The position numbers and the translations under genes were made by a program. A stretch of DNA of 64,000 nt from Corynebacterium glaucum. GTDB lineage: Bacteria; Actinomycetota; Actinomycetes; Mycobacteriales; Mycobacteriaceae. Positions 52,809 to 61,211 of this stretch are shown piece by piece. A model generated the notes under the pieces. It saw nothing but the letters and a program-made list of their open reading frames with translations, made no database searches and was not told where the DNA came from. Each line of letters begins with the position of its first letter. The first letter of the stretch is position 1. The stretch spans positions 248,001-312,000 of the forward strand of contig NZ_CP019688.1 of NCBI RefSeq assembly GCF_002287505.1, read 5' to 3'.

Positions 52809-53120
52809 CTAGTGCAGCAACACCAGCACCAACGATCCCACCCCGAGCAGAAACACCGTCGCGGTCATAGCGAAGATCCGCCCGATCGCCGGATCCACCC
52901 GCTCGTGCTCGATCCCGGCCACCTCGCGCATGTACGCCGCGCGGTTGGACAACACCACGTACACCGCGGCGACCAGCGTCAACACGATCAGCGCAATCAC
53001 CCACGGTCCGAACACGTGCGCCCAGCGCAGCAAGATCAGCGAAACCACCAGCATGGCCACGGCAGTGCGCGTCCACGACATCGACGTGCGCTCAGGCTGC
53101 AGCCCCGGATCAGCGTGCAC
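52809..53120 (-). CDS. DUF202 family small membrane protein (1)
   Basis: 103 residues. N-terminal signature DPGLQPERTSMSWTRTAVAML is typical of DUF202, followed by three spans (about 17-34, 38-56, 82-102). Function of the family is not established. It lies 10 bases after the longer DUF202 gene on the minus strand; the two are presumably co-transcribed and may heterodimerise. Confidence 0.85.
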   Translation of the reverse strand: MHADPGLQPERTSMSWTRTAVAMLVVSLILLRWAHVFGPWVIALIVLTLVAAVYVVLSNRAAYMREVAGIEHERVDPAIGRIFAMTATVFLLGVGSLVLVLLH

Positions 53121-53130
53121 GGCAAACCTC

Positions 53131-53535
53131 CTACACCACGATCAGCACGATAGTGATCGCCAGCGCCACGAACACCAGCAGCGACAGCACCGGGATGATG
53201 GCTGGCACCGGCAGCGGTTTGCCCGTGCGCATGGCGCGCTCCACGTGCACCCAGCGCACGGCCGCGCCCCCGGCAATCGCCACCCCGCCGAGGATGACCA
53301 GCACAGCCACCGCCGTCTGGTGCCGAGGATGCATGCCCTGGATCTCAAACGCCGCCAGCGCGATCCCGCCCGCCAAAAACGCGAGCGCGGTGCGCGTCCA
53401 CGCGAGGAACGTCCGCTCGTTCGCCAGCGTGAAGCGCGGATCGGGCTCCTCGCCGTCGGGGAAGAGGCGGCGCGCAAACGCAGTGCGCTCGTCCGCGCGC
53501 TCGTCACCGCGCTCGCTGCCAGGTTCGGTGCTCAT
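53131..53535 (-). CDS. DUF202 (YidH-like) small membrane protein (2)
   Basis: 134 residues. An acidic/basic cytoplasmic N-terminus (1-35), the DUF202 signature DPRFTLANERTFLAWTRTALAFLAGGIAL and three spans. It resembles YidH, while the following gene is the shorter companion, as in the common YidH/YidG pairing. Divergent from menC with only about 24 bases between, so the promoters overlap. Function unknown. Confidence 0.85.
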   Translation of the reverse strand: MSTEPGSERGDERADERTAFARRLFPDGEEPDPRFTLANERTFLAWTRTALAFLAGGIALAAFEIQGMHPRHQTAVAVLVILGGVAIAGGAAVRWVHVERAMRTGKPLPVPAIIPVLSLLVFVALAITIVLIVV

Positions 53536-53546
53536 GGCCCCAACGC

Positions 53547-53552
53547 TACGCT
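53547..53552 (+). promoter_or_regulatory. -10 element TACGCT of menC, leaderless
   Basis: TACGCT, 7 bases, then ATG 53560. Favours that ATG over farther upstream in-frame codons. Confidence 0.4.
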
Positions 53553-53559
53553 GGCCTGC

Positions 53560-54561
53560 ATGCCCACACCGCCCACACCGCCGTCACCGCATATCCCGCA
53601 CCCGCTGCCCACCGTCGAGGAGATCCTCGAGCGCGCCCACGTCGTCGCGCTGCCGATGGCCGTGCGGTTCCGCGGCATCACCACGCGCGAGGCGCTGCTC
53701 ATCGACGGCCCCGCCGGCTGGGGCGAATTCTCCCCGTTCGTGGAGTACGCCGCACCCGAAGCAGCGATGTGGCTGCGCGCCGGCGTCGAGGCCGCCTTCG
53801 AGGGCCTGCCCGAAGCGCACGGCACGGTCGAGGTCAACGGCACCGTCCCCGCCGTCGCCCCCGAAGAGGTCGAAGCGGTCCTCGCACGCTTCCCCGGCGT
53901 TCGCACCTACAAAGTCAAGGTCGCAGAAAAGGGCCAGTCGCTTGACGACGACATCGCCCGCGTCAACACCCTCCGCCACCTGCAACCCGAGGCACGCATC
54001 CGCGTCGACGCCAACGGAGGCTGGAGCGTGGAAGAAGCCGTCGCCGCCGAAGCCGCCCTCACTGCGGACGGCCCACTCGAGTACCTGGAGCAACCGTGCG
54101 CCACCGTCCAGGAGCTCGCCGAAGTGCGCGCGCGGGTGGGCACCCCGGTCGCCGCCGACGAGTCCATTCGCCGCGCCGAGGACCCATATCAGGTGGTGAA
54201 GCTCAAGGCGGCGCAAATAGGCGTCGTTAAGCAAGCGCCCCTTGGTGGGGTACGAAATGTGCTGAAGCTGGCGGCCGAGCTGGGCCTTGAGCTCACCGTA
54301 GCGAGCGCGCTGGACACTGCCGTGGGGATTGATGCGGGGCTGGTCGCGGCAAAGCTCACCGGGTCGCGCGCCGCGGGCCTTGCCACCCAGCGGCTGTTTC
54401 TTGAGGATGTCGCGCCGGAGCGCTCGCTTATCGACGGCTCCTTTACTCTGACTCGGACCACCCCCGACGCCGACCGTCTGCACGCACTTCGGGCTTCGGC
54501 CGAGCGGCGCGACTGGTGGTTTGAACGGGTTCGCGCGTGTTACCCCCATTTAAGGGCATAG
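53560..54561 (+). CDS. menC: o-succinylbenzoate synthase
   Basis: 333 residues from ATG 53560. Enolase-superfamily dehydratase of menaquinone synthesis. Catalytic Lys pair in TYKVKVAEKG, metal ligands Asp in RVDANGGWS, Glu in EYLEQPC and Asp in AADESIRR, and second-base Lys in VKLKAAQIG. The order menB-DUF202-DUF202-menC fits the split men locus. The C-terminus is basic and Trp-rich. Confidence 0.94.
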   Translation: MPTPPTPPSPHIPHPLPTVEEILERAHVVALPMAVRFRGITTREALLIDGPAGWGEFSPFVEYAAPEAAMWLRAGVEAAFEGLPEAHGTVEVNGTVPAVAPEEVEAVLARFPGVRTYKVKVAEKGQSLDDDIARVNTLRHLQPEARIRVDANGGWSVEEAVAAEAALTADGPLEYLEQPCATVQELAEVRARVGTPVAADESIRRAEDPYQVVKLKAAQIGVVKQAPLGGVRNVLKLAAELGLELTVASALDTAVGIDAGLVAAKLTGSRAAGLATQRLFLEDVAPERSLIDGSFTLTRTTPDADRLHALRASAERRDWWFERVRACYPHLRA

Positions 54562-54680
54562 CCGATATCAGTTCAGAAGCAAATTCTGCGTTTTTGCTAT
54601 AGGCGGACGCTTGCAGGCTTAGAGTTTGGCGGACATCGGCGTACAGCCGTCCATGAATATCGTGAAAGAAGGAAGCCGCG

Positions 54681-56261
54681 ATGTCTACTCCTGTAGTGCA
54701 CGATTCGTCCGCACTGTCGGACGGCGATCTTGCCCCCAGTCCCGAACCGGGAGAGTGGCGCCGTCAACTCATCGGCCTGCTTGCGGGTATCGCTCTCGCC
54801 ATCCTCATCTACTTCATCTTCCCTTCAGGCGCGGGTGACACCGTGGCTGCTTCACCGGGGGCCAAGGAAGATGTCGAATACACCTCGCAGGCGATGCGCG
54901 TCGTCGCCGCTACCACCGTGCTGATGGGCGTGTGGTGGATGACCGAGGCGATCCCGCTCGCCGCGACCGCGCTGCTGCCAATCGCCATCTTCCCGATTAT
55001 GGGAGTAGCCAAGTTCAAAGATGTCGGTGCGCCGTACGCGTCCGCGACCATCTTCTTGTTCATGGGCGGCTTCCTTTTGGCGCTTGGCCTCCAGCGCTGG
55101 AACCTGCACCGCCGCCTGGCGTTGTACGTAGTCAAGATCGTGGGAACCTCTCCGCGCCGTCTCATCCTGGGCTTCATGCTGGCGACCGGATTTATGTCTA
55201 TGTGGGTGTCCAACACCGCTACCGCCGTGGTCATGCTGCCGATCGGTACCTCCGTGCTGCTTCTCACAGCGGACACCGTCGGCGGAATGAAGAACCAAGC
55301 GAAGTTCGCCACCGCCCTCATGCTGGCCATTGCCTACGCCGCCTCCATTGGCTCGCTGGGCACGCTGATTGGTACCCCGCCGAACGCGCTGTTGAAGGGC
55401 TACATGGAGGAAGCACACGACATCACCATCGGCTTCGGCCGCTGGATGATGGTGGGCATGCCGGTCGCCATCATCTTCCTCTTCATCGCGTGGTGGCTAC
55501 TGGTGACCGTCTTCAAGCCGGAGATCGACGAAATTCCGGGCGGCAAGGAACTCATCGACGAGGAGATCCGCAAGCTCGGACCGTGGACCTACCCGCAGAT
55601 CATGGTGGGCATCATCTTCGTGCTCGCGGCCCTGTCCTGGATTTTCATCCCGCTTGGCATTGAGCGCTACGGCTGGGGCTTCCCGTACGACGACGCCATC
55701 GTCGGCATCATCGCCGGCCTGTTGATGTTCACCATTCCCGCGGCAAAGGATGGCAAGCGGCTGCTGGACTGGGAGACCGCGAACGAAATGCCGTGGGACG
55801 TGCTGCTCCTCTTCGGCGGCGGCCTGTCCCTGTCCGCGATGTTCACTTCCACCGGTCTGTCTTTGTGGATCGGTGAGGCCGCGAAGAGCCTGGCGACACT
55901 GCCGATGTTCCTGCTCATCGTGGCAATCTCCGCGCTGATCATCTTCCTGACGGAGCTGACCTCCAACACCGCAACGGCGGCAACCTTCCTGCCGATCATG
56001 GGCGGTGTTGCGGTGGGCATTGGCCTGACCGGCTCCACCGAGATGAACGTGATGCTGCTGTGCATCCCGGTTGCGCTCGCCGCTACCTGTGCATTCATGC
56101 TCCCGGTGGCGACCCCGCCGAATGCGATCGCCTACTCCTCCGGCTACGTAAAGATGGGCGACATGATCAAGGGCGGTATCTGGCTGAACCTCATCGGCAT
56201 CGTGCTGATCTCCCTGGCGACCTACTTCATCGCCGTCCCAGTCTTCGGACTGGTGCTCTAA
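54681..56261 (+). CDS. DASS/SLC13 family sodium-coupled dicarboxylate symporter
   Basis: 526 residues with about twelve spans. The two hairpin motifs SNTATAV (about residue 175) and TSNTATAAT (about 430) that bind sodium and substrate carboxylate are present, as are WWMTEAIPLAATALLPIAIFP and GTPPNALLKGYMEE. Family members carry succinate, malate, fumarate or sulfate. Similar C. glutamicum proteins take up C4-dicarboxylates. It has an AAGGAAGC site before the ATG. Next gene is LacI-type regulator in the same orientation. Confidence 0.9.
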   Translation: MSTPVVHDSSALSDGDLAPSPEPGEWRRQLIGLLAGIALAILIYFIFPSGAGDTVAASPGAKEDVEYTSQAMRVVAATTVLMGVWWMTEAIPLAATALLPIAIFPIMGVAKFKDVGAPYASATIFLFMGGFLLALGLQRWNLHRRLALYVVKIVGTSPRRLILGFMLATGFMSMWVSNTATAVVMLPIGTSVLLLTADTVGGMKNQAKFATALMLAIAYAASIGSLGTLIGTPPNALLKGYMEEAHDITIGFGRWMMVGMPVAIIFLFIAWWLLVTVFKPEIDEIPGGKELIDEEIRKLGPWTYPQIMVGIIFVLAALSWIFIPLGIERYGWGFPYDDAIVGIIAGLLMFTIPAAKDGKRLLDWETANEMPWDVLLLFGGGLSLSAMFTSTGLSLWIGEAAKSLATLPMFLLIVAISALIIFLTELTSNTATAATFLPIMGGVAVGIGLTGSTEMNVMLLCIPVALAATCAFMLPVATPPNAIAYSSGYVKMGDMIKGGIWLNLIGIVLISLATYFIAVPVFGLVL

Positions 56262-56327
56262 GCCCACAAACTTGCGGCGTCCTACGGATGAAAGTGGGTC
56301 AATCTGACGCTTAGGCTCGCGAAAGCT

Positions 56328-56333
56328 TAAGAT
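56328..56333 (+). promoter_or_regulatory. -10 element TAAGAT of the LacI gene, leaderless
   Basis: TAAGAT, 7 bases, GTG 56341; identical in form to hemB. Confidence 0.45.
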
Positions 56334-56340
56334 TCGTGTC

Positions 56341-57351
56341 GTGCCAACCCGCGAGCCGCGCAGACCCACGATCCTCGACGTAGCCAGCGTCGCAGGGGTG
56401 TCGAAGTCAACCGTGTCGCGGGTGATGCAAAATGACGCACGAGTCGCAGAAGACACACGCGCCAAAGTGCGGCAGGCTATCGAGGAACTGGGCTACGTTC
56501 CGGCTCTTTCTGCTCAGCTCATGCGCGCTGAGCCGGCTCCAACAATCGGGCTGTTCGTCAGTTCCGTCGATATCCCGATCTTCGGACAATTGAACCGTTA
56601 TCTTCACGAAGAACTCAACGCGCTCGGGTACCACGTACTTCAAGAAACAATTGTGAGCTCGACGCGCAGCGAGCAGGAATCCGCGATGGAAAACCTCGTT
56701 CGCATGCCTATCAAGGGAATGCTGGTATCAGTTGGGGGCGTCGAGAACGATCTGCATCAGAAGTACGCGGCGCGCGTGCCCCTTCTTGTCGTGGGTCGAC
56801 CTGAGCCGAGCGGCACGCTCCACTCTGTCGGTTACGACGAGGATTATCACGGGGAAACTCTGGTTGATCACCTCGCGAAGCTGGGCCACCGGAAGATTAT
56901 GATGCAAGACGCTCGAATGAACCGAACTATGGGTACCTGGACACGCGTTCAGGCGCAGAAACGACGTGCAGCGGCGTTGGGGATCGAGTTCGACGCGACC
57001 TACACCAGCCTGATGAGCGAACGAGAGCTTGAACAGTGGCTTCTGAAAACACTGGATGATGGATACACCGCGATCATGGCTGTGTTCGACCGGAGGCTTG
57101 TTCAGCTGCTCCAAGCCGCAAAACGATTAGGCATCAGGGTCCCAGAAGACATCTCAATGACCGGCTCGGACGGTGTCATGGACGGTGTCGACCTTCTCGG
57201 CTTAACAACTGTAAGAAAGCCAGTAGAACTGGTTGGACGCGGTGCAGCTCGCAGGATTGTTGAACTTGTGGAAGGCCCCGAACCTGCAGCTGTTATCAAC
57301 GAGCGGTACCGCGGCGAACTCATCATCGGAACGACAGCCGGCCGACCCTAG
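56341..57351 (+). CDS. LacI-family transcriptional regulator
   Basis: 336 residues. N-terminal HTH: PTILDVASVAGVSKSTVSRVMQNDARVAEDTRAKVRQAIEELGY, then a periplasmic-binding-like domain (about 65-330; TIGLFVSSVDIPIFGQLNRYL, AIMAVFDRRLVQLLQAAKRLGIRVPEDISMTG). Effector likely a sugar or sugar phosphate. It is convergent with the uptake operon on the minus strand and is the natural candidate regulator for it. More A+T-rich than the symporter gene before it. Confidence 0.92.
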   Translation: MPTREPRRPTILDVASVAGVSKSTVSRVMQNDARVAEDTRAKVRQAIEELGYVPALSAQLMRAEPAPTIGLFVSSVDIPIFGQLNRYLHEELNALGYHVLQETIVSSTRSEQESAMENLVRMPIKGMLVSVGGVENDLHQKYAARVPLLVVGRPEPSGTLHSVGYDEDYHGETLVDHLAKLGHRKIMMQDARMNRTMGTWTRVQAQKRRAAALGIEFDATYTSLMSERELEQWLLKTLDDGYTAIMAVFDRRLVQLLQAAKRLGIRVPEDISMTGSDGVMDGVDLLGLTTVRKPVELVGRGAARRIVELVEGPEPAAVINERYRGELIIGTTAGRP

Positions 57352-57358
57352 AAACGAA

Positions 57359-57387
57359 TGTGGCCGCGCGGAATGCGCGAGGCCACA
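57359..57387. terminator. convergent hairpin between the LacI gene and the phosphoesterase gene
   Basis: TGTGGCC (57359-57365) pairs with GGCCACA (57381-57387), extended by CGCG/CGCG around GAAT. No clear T-run, so terminator function is tentative; it may serve both strands. Confidence 0.55.
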
Positions 57388-57404
57388 CTCAAGTGTGATC
57401 TTGC

Positions 57405-58094
57405 CTAGAGGGGGAGAACCTCCGGGAATGCCAGCATGTCATTGAAAATGTTGAATGCAGGTCGCTCGAGGTCAAAGACCTCGATCTCCCGCACCCACTC
57501 TGTGTAAAGTTCCGCCAACTCCGCGTTCAGGTCGGAGGTGAGTTCGGGCGCGCTCAGGCGGTAGCCGAGGCTCGAGTGAAACAGATAGGTGTCGAAACCT
57601 GGATCTGAAATCTCCAACACGTCGCGAAGCGTCGATCGGAACAGGTGCAGCTCGTTCGCCATCTGATCATCAACCGGCTCCAAGCCAACCGTGAGTGAGA
57701 CCCCCAAGTCGTAAACATGGGTGGGCCGCATCCGCAGATCAGGCACGGGCGCGATGTCAGCTTCGGCGAGTCGCTGGCGCATCATGCTTACTGCGGTGGG
57801 CAGATCCATCACACCACTCAGCCAACCGGGCCACTTACCTGATTCGCCTTGGATGGCCCTGTCCTTCAGGCCGGGAAACACAGTCATGTGATAGCTCGAC
57901 GGGGGGAGGAGGCCGAAATGCTCCGCCAGGCCTCGAGAGCGGACATCGTCTTGAATACGCTTCTCCACCTCGTAGGTGGGGCTGTCTGGGACAACATGCG
58001 CAACGAAGGTGGATCCACGGTGGCGCTTCGCCACACCTTCGGCAGTGAACTTTTCGAAGGTCTGCGGGTTGCTATCCAACGGAAACTTCGCCAT
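57405..58094 (-). CDS. 2H-type phosphoesterase (DUF1868-like)
   Basis: 229 residues from ATG 58094, 4 bases after the binding-protein gene stop. Two His-hydrophobic-Ser/Thr motifs, SSYHMTVFPG (about 85) and LFHSSLGYRL (about 180), form the double active site of the 2H superfamily, which opens 2',3'-cyclic phosphates or similar bonds. The surrounding pattern (IQDDVRSRGLAEHFGLLPP; DLRMRPTHVYDLG) resembles DUF1868. No signal peptide, so cytoplasmic. As last gene of the uptake operon it could process the imported phosphodiester. Substrate inferred. Confidence 0.72.
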   Translation of the reverse strand: MAKFPLDSNPQTFEKFTAEGVAKRHRGSTFVAHVVPDSPTYEVEKRIQDDVRSRGLAEHFGLLPPSSYHMTVFPGLKDRAIQGESGKWPGWLSGVMDLPTAVSMMRQRLAEADIAPVPDLRMRPTHVYDLGVSLTVGLEPVDDQMANELHLFRSTLRDVLEISDPGFDTYLFHSSLGYRLSAPELTSDLNAELAELYTEWVREIEVFDLERPAFNIFNDMLAFPEVLPL

Positions 58095-58098
58095 TGCC

Positions 58099-59409
58099 CT
58101 AGTTGCCTGCACGCTTGTTGTAGGACTCGATCTCGTTGGATGCACCTTGCTGAGCTTCCTCAAGTGCGGTAGCCGGGTTCGAGCCGTTCGCAATCGAGGA
58201 CATCGCAGCTTGGTACGACTGACGGGCAGCGTTTAACGCACCGGTCTTGCATCCAGCGGTGATCTTGTTGCTTGGGGTGTTTTGCAGCTGATCAACCAGG
58301 GCCTGCTGCTGCTCAGTTAGACCTGCGAGCGCGTCATTGGCACCGTTGGTGGTGGGCAGGTAACCGGTCTCCTCGAAGATTTTCTGCTGCACCTCGTCAG
58401 AACCGACATACTTCATGAACTCCCACACCGCTTCTTGGGTTTCTTTGGAGTGTCCCTCCTTGATTGCCCACAGCGAGTTGCCGCCCGGGACCGCGCCGGC
58501 TTCGTCAGTGTCACGGGGCAGGGCGATGATGGACCAGTCGAAGCTGGGGTTCGCCTCGGTGATGTTGCCGTAGTTTCCGGAGGAGTTGAGCTGGATTGCG
58601 GCTTGCTCTGACAGGAACGCACCGGTCGCAGCGGAGCCGTCGTTACCCGGATTGTGAATGACACCTGCTGAGTAAAGGTCCCCGATTCGCTCCCACAACT
58701 TGACGGTCTCGTCCGAGGTGAGATTGAACTCGGTCGCTGCCTCATCGACGCCGTTCTCCGGAGTGCAAAGGAACTGGTCGGTCATGGACTGGAACTGCTC
58801 CATGTACCAGCCGCTCTGGTGGAAGGTGAGACCTGGGCGTCCAGTCGTCTCGTGAACCTTTTCCGCCGCGTCGAGGAGGCCTTCTACGGTCTCGAGGTCA
58901 GCGTGGCTCAAACCTGCCTCTGCAAGAGCGGTGTCGTTCACGTAGATCGCTGGCTGGGACACCATGAACGGCATGGAATAGACCTTGTCTTCGAAGGTGT
59001 AGTAATTCGCCACAACGTCAACCAGATTGTCCCAGTCGTAGTCGTCTCCGAAGTCCTGGGCCGGTTCTGCAACACCGCTGTCGCGCAGGTACGCAGTCTG
59101 AACGTCCGAAGCCTGGAGGAGCGCCGGTAGGTCACCGGTTTGCACTGAGGCAATGAACTTGGCAATCGCATCCTCGTAGCCCCCCTGGTAGGAGGCCTGG
59201 ACTTCGATTTCTCCTTGGTGCTCCGCATTGAAGTCACTGACGATTTCTTCGAGGGTGGTCGCAGCTGCGCCCGACGCGGAGTGCCAGAAATCGACGACGA
59301 CGGCACCGTCGGCGGCGGTGGTGGTGTCACCTCCACCGCCTCCGCAAGCGGTCAGAGAAGACGCAGTGAGGATGGTTGCGGTTGCAAGAGCGAAAAACTT
59401 CTTGGACAT
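58099..59409 (-). CDS. ugpB: UgpB-like solute-binding lipoprotein
   Basis: 436 residues. Lipobox SLTACGG with Cys22. Family 1 binding protein: VVVDFWHSASGAAATTLEEIVSDFN, YNKR-like ends, and the UgpB-type ALLQASDVQTAYLRDSGVAEPAQ and GYLPTTNGANDA. It most resembles glycerol-3-phosphate/glycerophosphodiester binding proteins, hence the symbol by similarity. Stop codon is 4 bases before the 2H gene. Confidence 0.85.
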   Translation of the reverse strand: MSKKFFALATATILTASSLTACGGGGGDTTTAADGAVVVDFWHSASGAAATTLEEIVSDFNAEHQGEIEVQASYQGGYEDAIAKFIASVQTGDLPALLQASDVQTAYLRDSGVAEPAQDFGDDYDWDNLVDVVANYYTFEDKVYSMPFMVSQPAIYVNDTALAEAGLSHADLETVEGLLDAAEKVHETTGRPGLTFHQSGWYMEQFQSMTDQFLCTPENGVDEAATEFNLTSDETVKLWERIGDLYSAGVIHNPGNDGSAATGAFLSEQAAIQLNSSGNYGNITEANPSFDWSIIALPRDTDEAGAVPGGNSLWAIKEGHSKETQEAVWEFMKYVGSDEVQQKIFEETGYLPTTNGANDALAGLTEQQQALVDQLQNTPSNKITAGCKTGALNAARQSYQAAMSSIANGSNPATALEEAQQGASNEIESYNKRAGN

Positions 59410-60240
59410 TTACTTGACAGCTCCTTCGGTGAGGCCGCGGGTCAGGTACTTCTGACCGAACACGACGAGCAGAACGGTTGGGATGACGGCGATCATGAGG
59501 CCAGCAAGGACGAGACCAGTGTCGATAGCAGCTTCGTCGGCAAGCGCCTTGATGCCAGGTTGGATGGTGCGAACGGAAGCAGATTGGGTGATCAACAGCG
59601 GCCACATGTATCCGTTCCACGCGGCGATGGCACCCGTGACGATGGCGGTCATGCAGACCGAGCGGTTGAGGGGGAGTAGGAAGGACCAGAGGAATTTGAA
59701 CGGTCCTACGCCTTCCAGAATCGTGGCTTCGCGGATTTCCTTGGGGAAGCCCAGGAATGCCTGATAAAAGAGGAACAACGTGAAACTGGACGCGAGGTAC
59801 GGCAGGAAGATGCCGACGACGGTATCGTAAAAGCCCATGCCGCGAACCGTGAGGTAGTTACCAATGACGGCAACCTCACCGGGGATCATCATCGGCAGCA
59901 GGAAAAAGATGAGGACTTTCGACGCGCCGGGCAAGCGGCCGAAGACAAGTGCATATGCAGCGAGCACCGAAGTGATGAACTGTCCTGCCGTCTGGCACAC
60001 GGTCACGATGACGGAGTTGATCAGCTGACGGCCAATCGAAGACTGCTCCCAGGCACGCGGGTAGTTGCTGAAGATGGTGTCGCCGAAAAACAAGGACTGG
60101 ACACCGCCTTGGATGTCACCGGACGACCGGAACGAGCCAACTAGCGCGAACACGATTGGCAGCGCGATGGAGAAGCAGACCAGGAGCAACCAGATCCACA
60201 TCACCACAGTTGTAAAGGGGGAACGAAGGTTGTTGTTCAT
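59410..60240 (-). CDS. ugpE: UgpE-like ABC permease
   Basis: 276 residues, six spans. The EAA loop is EIREATILEGVGPFKFLWSF, with family 1 features (WNGYMWPLL, PTVLLVVFGQKYLTRGLTEGAVK). It starts right after the other permease (5 bases) and ends at the base before the binding-protein gene. Membrane partner for sugar-phosphate uptake. Confidence 0.9.
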   Translation of the reverse strand: MNNNLRSPFTTVVMWIWLLLVCFSIALPIVFALVGSFRSSGDIQGGVQSLFFGDTIFSNYPRAWEQSSIGRQLINSVIVTVCQTAGQFITSVLAAYALVFGRLPGASKVLIFFLLPMMIPGEVAVIGNYLTVRGMGFYDTVVGIFLPYLASSFTLFLFYQAFLGFPKEIREATILEGVGPFKFLWSFLLPLNRSVCMTAIVTGAIAAWNGYMWPLLITQSASVRTIQPGIKALADEAAIDTGLVLAGLMIAVIPTVLLVVFGQKYLTRGLTEGAVK

Positions 60241-60245
60241 GGGGC

Positions 60246-61211
60246 TTACCTGTTGTTTCGGTTCGAGAGCCTGAACTGGATCAGCGTGAGGACGAGGATG
60301 ATGACGAACAGGACCATGCCACGCGCGGACGCGGCAGCGAAGTCCGCTGTGCCGCCGCCGAAGGCCAAGTCGTAGATGTCGAGCACCAGAGTTCGGGTCG
60401 AATTTCCCGGTCCGCCGCCAGTGAGAACCTGGAAAATGGTGAACTCCTTCATCGCCGCCATCGCCTGCGTGACAGAAAGAACCAGCAGCATTGGCGCGAT
60501 GCTCGGCAGAATGATGTGACGGACGTACTTAGAGCCGGTTGCTCCATCAAGGTTTGCTGCCTCCACCATCTCCCCAGGAATGCCGTCGATGGCGACGAGC
60601 ATGAGCAAAGTGACGAACGAAATGCCGATCCATACATCTGTGATAAGCACCGAGATCATCGCCATTCGAGGACTTGTCAGCCAGCCGATCTGGTCGAAGC
60701 CCAAGGACATGAAGATTTGGTCGAACAGGCCGACAACGGGTGCGAACATTTGGCGGAACACCAGGGTTCCAACTGCGGTGGAGACCGCCATCGGGATCAA
60801 CACCACCGGCCTCATCCACACGGTGCCTTTCATGCGGTACGACAGCGGCAGTGCGATTGCTAGGCCGATAGCCAGCTTGAGAATCACCGATGCCACGGTG
60901 AACAGCAGGGTGCGGGAGAACGTCGACAGGAATGTTGGGTCCGAGAACATGTTGAGGTAATTGTCGAACCCGGTGAAGCCAGCTGGTCGGCCGAATAGGT
61001 CGGTCGACGTGAAAGAGAGGTAGAGCGCGCGGAAGAACGGCCAGAAGTCGAAAACAAGGAACAGAATGGTCGCCGGAAGAAGGCACAACCAGGCCCACAG
61101 TTCTCCTCGCTGGCGTGGGGCTTTCGGGCCTGCCGTGTTCTCCCGCGCTGCTTCGAGTGCGTCAACGGGAGGGACCTCGGGGCCGGGAGCCCCTTTCAGC
61201 TGCATACTCAT
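60246..61211 (-). CDS. ugpA: UgpA-like ABC permease
   Basis: 321 residues, six main spans after a polar N-terminus (1-35). Conserved FLVFDFWPFFRALYLSF first span, EAA loop IPGEMVEAANLDGATGSKYV and GGPGNSTRTLVLDIYDLAF. Its start overlaps the end of the ATPase gene by one base. Family 1 (MalF/UgpA) type. Confidence 0.9.
   Translation of the reverse strand: MSMQLKGAPGPEVPPVDALEAARENTAGPKAPRQRGELWAWLCLLPATILFLVFDFWPFFRALYLSFTSTDLFGRPAGFTGFDNYLNMFSDPTFLSTFSRTLLFTVASVILKLAIGLAIALPLSYRMKGTVWMRPVVLIPMAVSTAVGTLVFRQMFAPVVGLFDQIFMSLGFDQIGWLTSPRMAMISVLITDVWIGISFVTLLMLVAIDGIPGEMVEAANLDGATGSKYVRHIILPSIAPMLLVLSVTQAMAAMKEFTIFQVLTGGGPGNSTRTLVLDIYDLAFGGGTADFAAASARGMVLFVIILVLTLIQFRLSNRNNR

Noticed and set aside
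52930..53559. N-terminal extension of menC
   Set aside because: The extra 210 residues are antisense to the two DUF202 genes and look like their shadow; menC homology starts after 53560.
54575..54595. Terminator after menC
   Set aside because: CAGAA/TTCTG with a T-run, but only a 5-bp A/T-rich stem; too weak to call.
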